This document shows positions 61,747 to 64,000 of a stretch of DNA of 64,000 nucleotides, in pieces (position 1 is the stretch's first letter; each line of letters begins with the position of its first letter). The stretch is from positions 1-64,000 of the forward strand of contig NZ_BJNF01000020.1 in NCBI RefSeq assembly GCF_006539545.1. Reading direction: 5' to 3'. A program made the translations under genes and the position numbers. This DNA is from Nitrobacter winogradskyi (GTDB lineage: Bacteria > Pseudomonadota > Alphaproteobacteria > Rhizobiales > Xanthobacteraceae). Under the pieces are notes generated by a model. That model was not told the origin of the DNA. It did not search any database and saw nothing but the letters and a program-made list of their open reading frames with translations.

Positions 61747-64000
61747 GTGCCCTCGCGAAAACTGAGCATCTATCGCAACAAGCGTGACTTCTCAAAAACC
61801 GCGGAGCCAAGTGGCAAGGCGCGTATCGCTTCCGCCAGGCAACGGCGGTTCGTGATCCAGAAGCACGATGCCACCCGGCTGCATTACGACTTCCGCCTCG
61901 AATACGACGGCGTGTTCAAGTCCTGGGCGGTGACGCGCGGTCCCTCGCTGGATCCGGCCGAGAAACGGCTGGCCGTCGAGGTCGAGGATCATCCGCTCGA
62001 CTACGGCGACTTCGAGGGCACGATCCCGAAAGGCCAGTACGGCGGCGGCACCGTGGAAATCTGGGACCGCGGCTACTGGTATGCAGAACACCCCGCGAAG
62101 GGTCTCGCCAAGGGCGACCTCAAATTCGCGCTGATGGGCGAGAAGCTCAGAGGCGAATGGGTGCTGGTGCGCATGAAGCACGATCGCAGCGGCGGAAAGC
62201 GAACCAACTGGCTGCTGATCAAGCACCGCGACGATTACGCCAAACCGGGTAGTGGAGAGGACGTGCTGAAGCAGGACCGCTCGGTCGCGTCAAGCCGCAC
62301 GCTCGATCAGATCGCGCAAGGCAGGGGCAAGGCGCCGGAGCCTTTCATGATGACGGCGCGGATCGCCGGCTCTGATGCGGTGTGGAATTCGAACAAGGGC
62401 GTTGCAGCCGAGGCGCGCGCGACAAAGACCAACGCCAAACCTGCATCAGCCCGCAAGCAAGCGCCGAAGAAGGCCGAGACACCAGCGACCAAGACACGAG
62501 CAAGCAAGACACAAGCAAGCGAGACGCGAACGAGCAAGGCCAGCGCGATCAAGACCGATATGCCCGACTTCGCCGGGCTTCAACTCTGCGAAGTGGCAAC
62601 GCGCCCGCCGACGGCGAAGGGCTGGGTGCATGAAATCAAGCTCGACGGCTATCGCATCCAGATGCGGATCGAGAGCGGCGCGGTCACGCTCAGAACCCGC
62701 AAGAGCCTCGACTGGACCGCCAAGTTTCCGGCCATCGCGAAGGCGGCCGCGAAGTTGCCGGACGCCATCGTCGACGGCGAAATCGCCGCGCTCAACACAA
62801 AGGGCGATCCGGATTTTTCCGCGATGCAGGCGGCGCTGTCTGATGGCAACACCGATGCACTGGTGTTCTTTGCGTTCGACCTGCTGTTCGCGGAGGGTGA
62901 GGATCTGCGCCCGCTGCCGCTGCTGGCGCGCAAGGACCGGCTTCGCAAACTGCTGGGACGCTCTGCGAAATCGAACCGCGCATCGATCCGCTACGTGGAG
63001 CATTTTGACGTGGACGGCGGACAGATGCTGGCAACGGCGCGAGAGTCCGGCTTCGAAGGCATCATTTCCAAACGCATCGACGCACCCTATCGCGCCGGCC
63101 GCAGCGGCAACTGGCTCAAAACCAAGAGCCGGCCCGGCCATGAGGTCGTGATCGGCGGCTGGAAAACGACAGGCGGCAAATTCCGTTCGCTGATGGCCGG
63201 CGTCCATAACGGTGACCGCCTCGTCTATACCGGCATCGTGGGCACCGGCTACGGCCGCGACACCGTGAAACGCATCATGCCGGCGCTGAAGGCGGCGGCG
63301 GCGTCGAAAAGCCCGTTCTCCGGCAAAAACGCGCCGGCCGGCGGCCGTGACATTCATTGGCTGAGACCCGAACTGGTCGCGGAAATCGAATTCGCCGGCT
63401 GGACCGATGACGGCATGGTCCGGCAAGCCGCCTTCAAGGGGCTGCGCGCGGACAAGCCGTCGCGTGAGGTCACGGCGGAGATGCCGACCCGAGCGGCGAT
63501 GCCCAAGCTCGCCGCAAGGGTCGCGGCCGTAGCGCGCAAGGAGACCACGACATCGCGCCAGTCGCTTGCATCTTCGGGGCGAGATCGCGCTGTGGTCATG
63601 GGCGTTGCGATCTCGCATCCTGATAAAGCGCTGTGGCCGGATGCGGGCGACAAGCAGCCGGTCACCAAGCGCGATCTTGCCGCCTACATGGAAGCCGTGG
63701 GCGGCTGGATGATCGGCCACATCCGCGGGCGGCCGTGCTCGATCGTACGTGCGCCAGATGGCATCGATGGCGAGACCTTCTTTCAGCGCCACGCCATGCC
63801 GGGCTTGTCGGACCTCGTCACCCAAGCAAAGGTGTCAGGCGACCGGAAGCCGTACGTCCAGATCGACCGCATCGAGGCGCTGGCGGCGGTGGCGCAGATC
63901 GGCGGCATCGAATTGCATCCGTGGAACTGCGCGCCTGACGAATATACGGTGCCGGGACGGCTGGTCTTCGACCTCGACCCCGCGCCGGATGTCGCATTTC
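61747..64000 (+). CDS. ligD: DNA ligase D, 5' part (runs off window)
   Basis: Multidomain NHEJ enzyme that trims, fills and seals ends with Ku. Reading from GTG ([20 protein letters not shown]): a 3'-phosphoesterase domain (about 35-160; [40 protein letters not shown]), a Lys/Ala/Thr-rich linker (about 210-270), the ATP-dependent ligase domain with catalytic Lys in [13 protein letters not shown] (about 299) and motif EGIISKR, then the start of the primase-polymerase domain ([27 protein letters not shown]). The polymerase domain is cut by the window end. No in-frame ATG was found near the start. Confidence 0.95.
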   Translation, partial: MPSRKLSIYRNKRDFSKTAEPSGKARIASARQRRFVIQKHDATRLHYDFRLEYDGVFKSWAVTRGPSLDPAEKRLAVEVEDHPLDYGDFEGTIPKGQYGGGTVEIWDRGYWYAEHPAKGLAKGDLKFALMGEKLRGEWVLVRMKHDRSGGKRTNWLLIKHRDDYAKPGSGEDVLKQDRSVASSRTLDQIAQGRGKAPEPFMMTARIAGSDAVWNSNKGVAAEARATKTNAKPASARKQAPKKAETPATKTRASKTQASETRTSKASAIKTDMPDFAGLQLCEVATRPPTAKGWVHEIKLDGYRIQMRIESGAVTLRTRKSLDWTAKFPAIAKAAAKLPDAIVDGEIAALNTKGDPDFSAMQAALSDGNTDALVFFAFDLLFAEGEDLRPLPLLARKDRLRKLLGRSAKSNRASIRYVEHFDVDGGQMLATARESGFEGIISKRIDAPYRAGRSGNWLKTKSRPGHEVVIGGWKTTGGKFRSLMAGVHNGDRLVYTGIVGTGYGRDTVKRIMPALKAAAASKSPFSGKNAPAGGRDIHWLRPELVAEIEFAGWTDDGMVRQAAFKGLRADKPSREVTAEMPTRAAMPKLAARVAAVARKETTTSRQSLASSGRDRAVVMGVAISHPDKALWPDAGDKQPVTKRDLAAYMEAVGGWMIGHIRGRPCSIVRAPDGIDGETFFQRHAMPGLSDLVTQAKVSGDRKPYVQIDRIEALAAVAQIGGIELHPWNCAPDEYTVPGRLVFDLDPAPDVAF

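Noticed and set aside
1-64000. tRNA, rRNA, CRISPR array, insertion sequence or prophage genes
   Set aside because: Spacers over 250 bp were scanned by eye for the GGTTCGAATCC-type T-loop, regular repeat-spacer spacing, and transposase or integrase motifs. None was found except XerD, which is a housekeeping recombinase here.

Overview
The window is a GC-rich (roughly 60-65% G+C by eye) chromosomal segment from an alphaproteobacterium of the Rhizobiales. Gene content and protein sequence fit the Nitrobacteraceae (Bradyrhizobium / Rhodopseudomonas / Nitrobacter group). The grounds are the helicase-S4-fdxA-carD block, bolA/dnaJ/cobS/cobT, aroK-aroB, ppi-argJ beside secA, lysC-ptsP-prfA-prmC, the recR-ybaB-dnaX-SRP RNA block, and two dispersed palindromic repeat families of a kind I associate with that group. 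The genus is inference. No phage, integrase island, insertion-sequence transposase, CRISPR array, tRNA or rRNA was seen. Apart from the repeats this is core chromosome.

Layout. 0-6 kb: a minus-strand run of Suv3-like helicase, S4 RNA-binding protein, 7Fe ferredoxin and CarD regulator. 6-13.7 kb: DUF3108 protein, ribosomal protein L28, a phytase-like secreted protein, the cobaltochelatase subunits CobT and CobS, a PHA-granule-region protein and a J-domain protein. 13.7-23.5 kb: BolA, DUF2336 and PilZ proteins, a CNNM/CorC-type transporter, aroB, aroK, a 48-aa membrane microprotein, xerD, accA and a lipoprotein L,D-transpeptidase. 23.7-31 kb: secA divergent from a parvulin isomerase, two decayed genes, argJ and mutT. 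31-45.5 kb: methyltransferase, comF, nitrilase, a duplicated DUF1178 gene, ubiG, lysC, ptsP, prfA, prmC, DUF4167 protein, another methyltransferase, gloB and a cupin. 45.5-52.5 kb: recR, ybaB, dnaX and the SRP RNA, a HIT protein, an Lrp regulator, phosphomannomutase/phosphoglucomutase and a membrane-anchored aspartic protease. 52.7-64 kb: hrpB, an acyltransferase, polA, a LysE exporter and an end-joining locus (ku, a 62-aa protein, ligD running off the window).

How the genes work together. Several neighbourhoods are functional units: CobS/CobT (oxygen-dependent cobalt insertion for B12), AroK/AroB (shikimate pathway), SecA beside a periplasmic foldase, PrfA/PrmC (release factor and its methylase), DnaX/YbaB/RecR (replication and recombination) with the SRP RNA just upstream, and Ku/LigD (non-homologous end joining).

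The most unusual material is not a new enzyme system but the repeats. About 17 copies of a mosaic palindromic element (called R1 here) sit almost only between genes. Its attached hairpin changes sequence while keeping its pairing, and its TAGAGC border supplies the stop codon of four genes. Also notable are a Pol I whose three proofreading motifs have lost their acidic residues, a tandem partial duplication of DUF1178, an in-frame repeat insertion inside HrpB, two frame-broken genes, and a strongly structured non-coding stretch after prmC.
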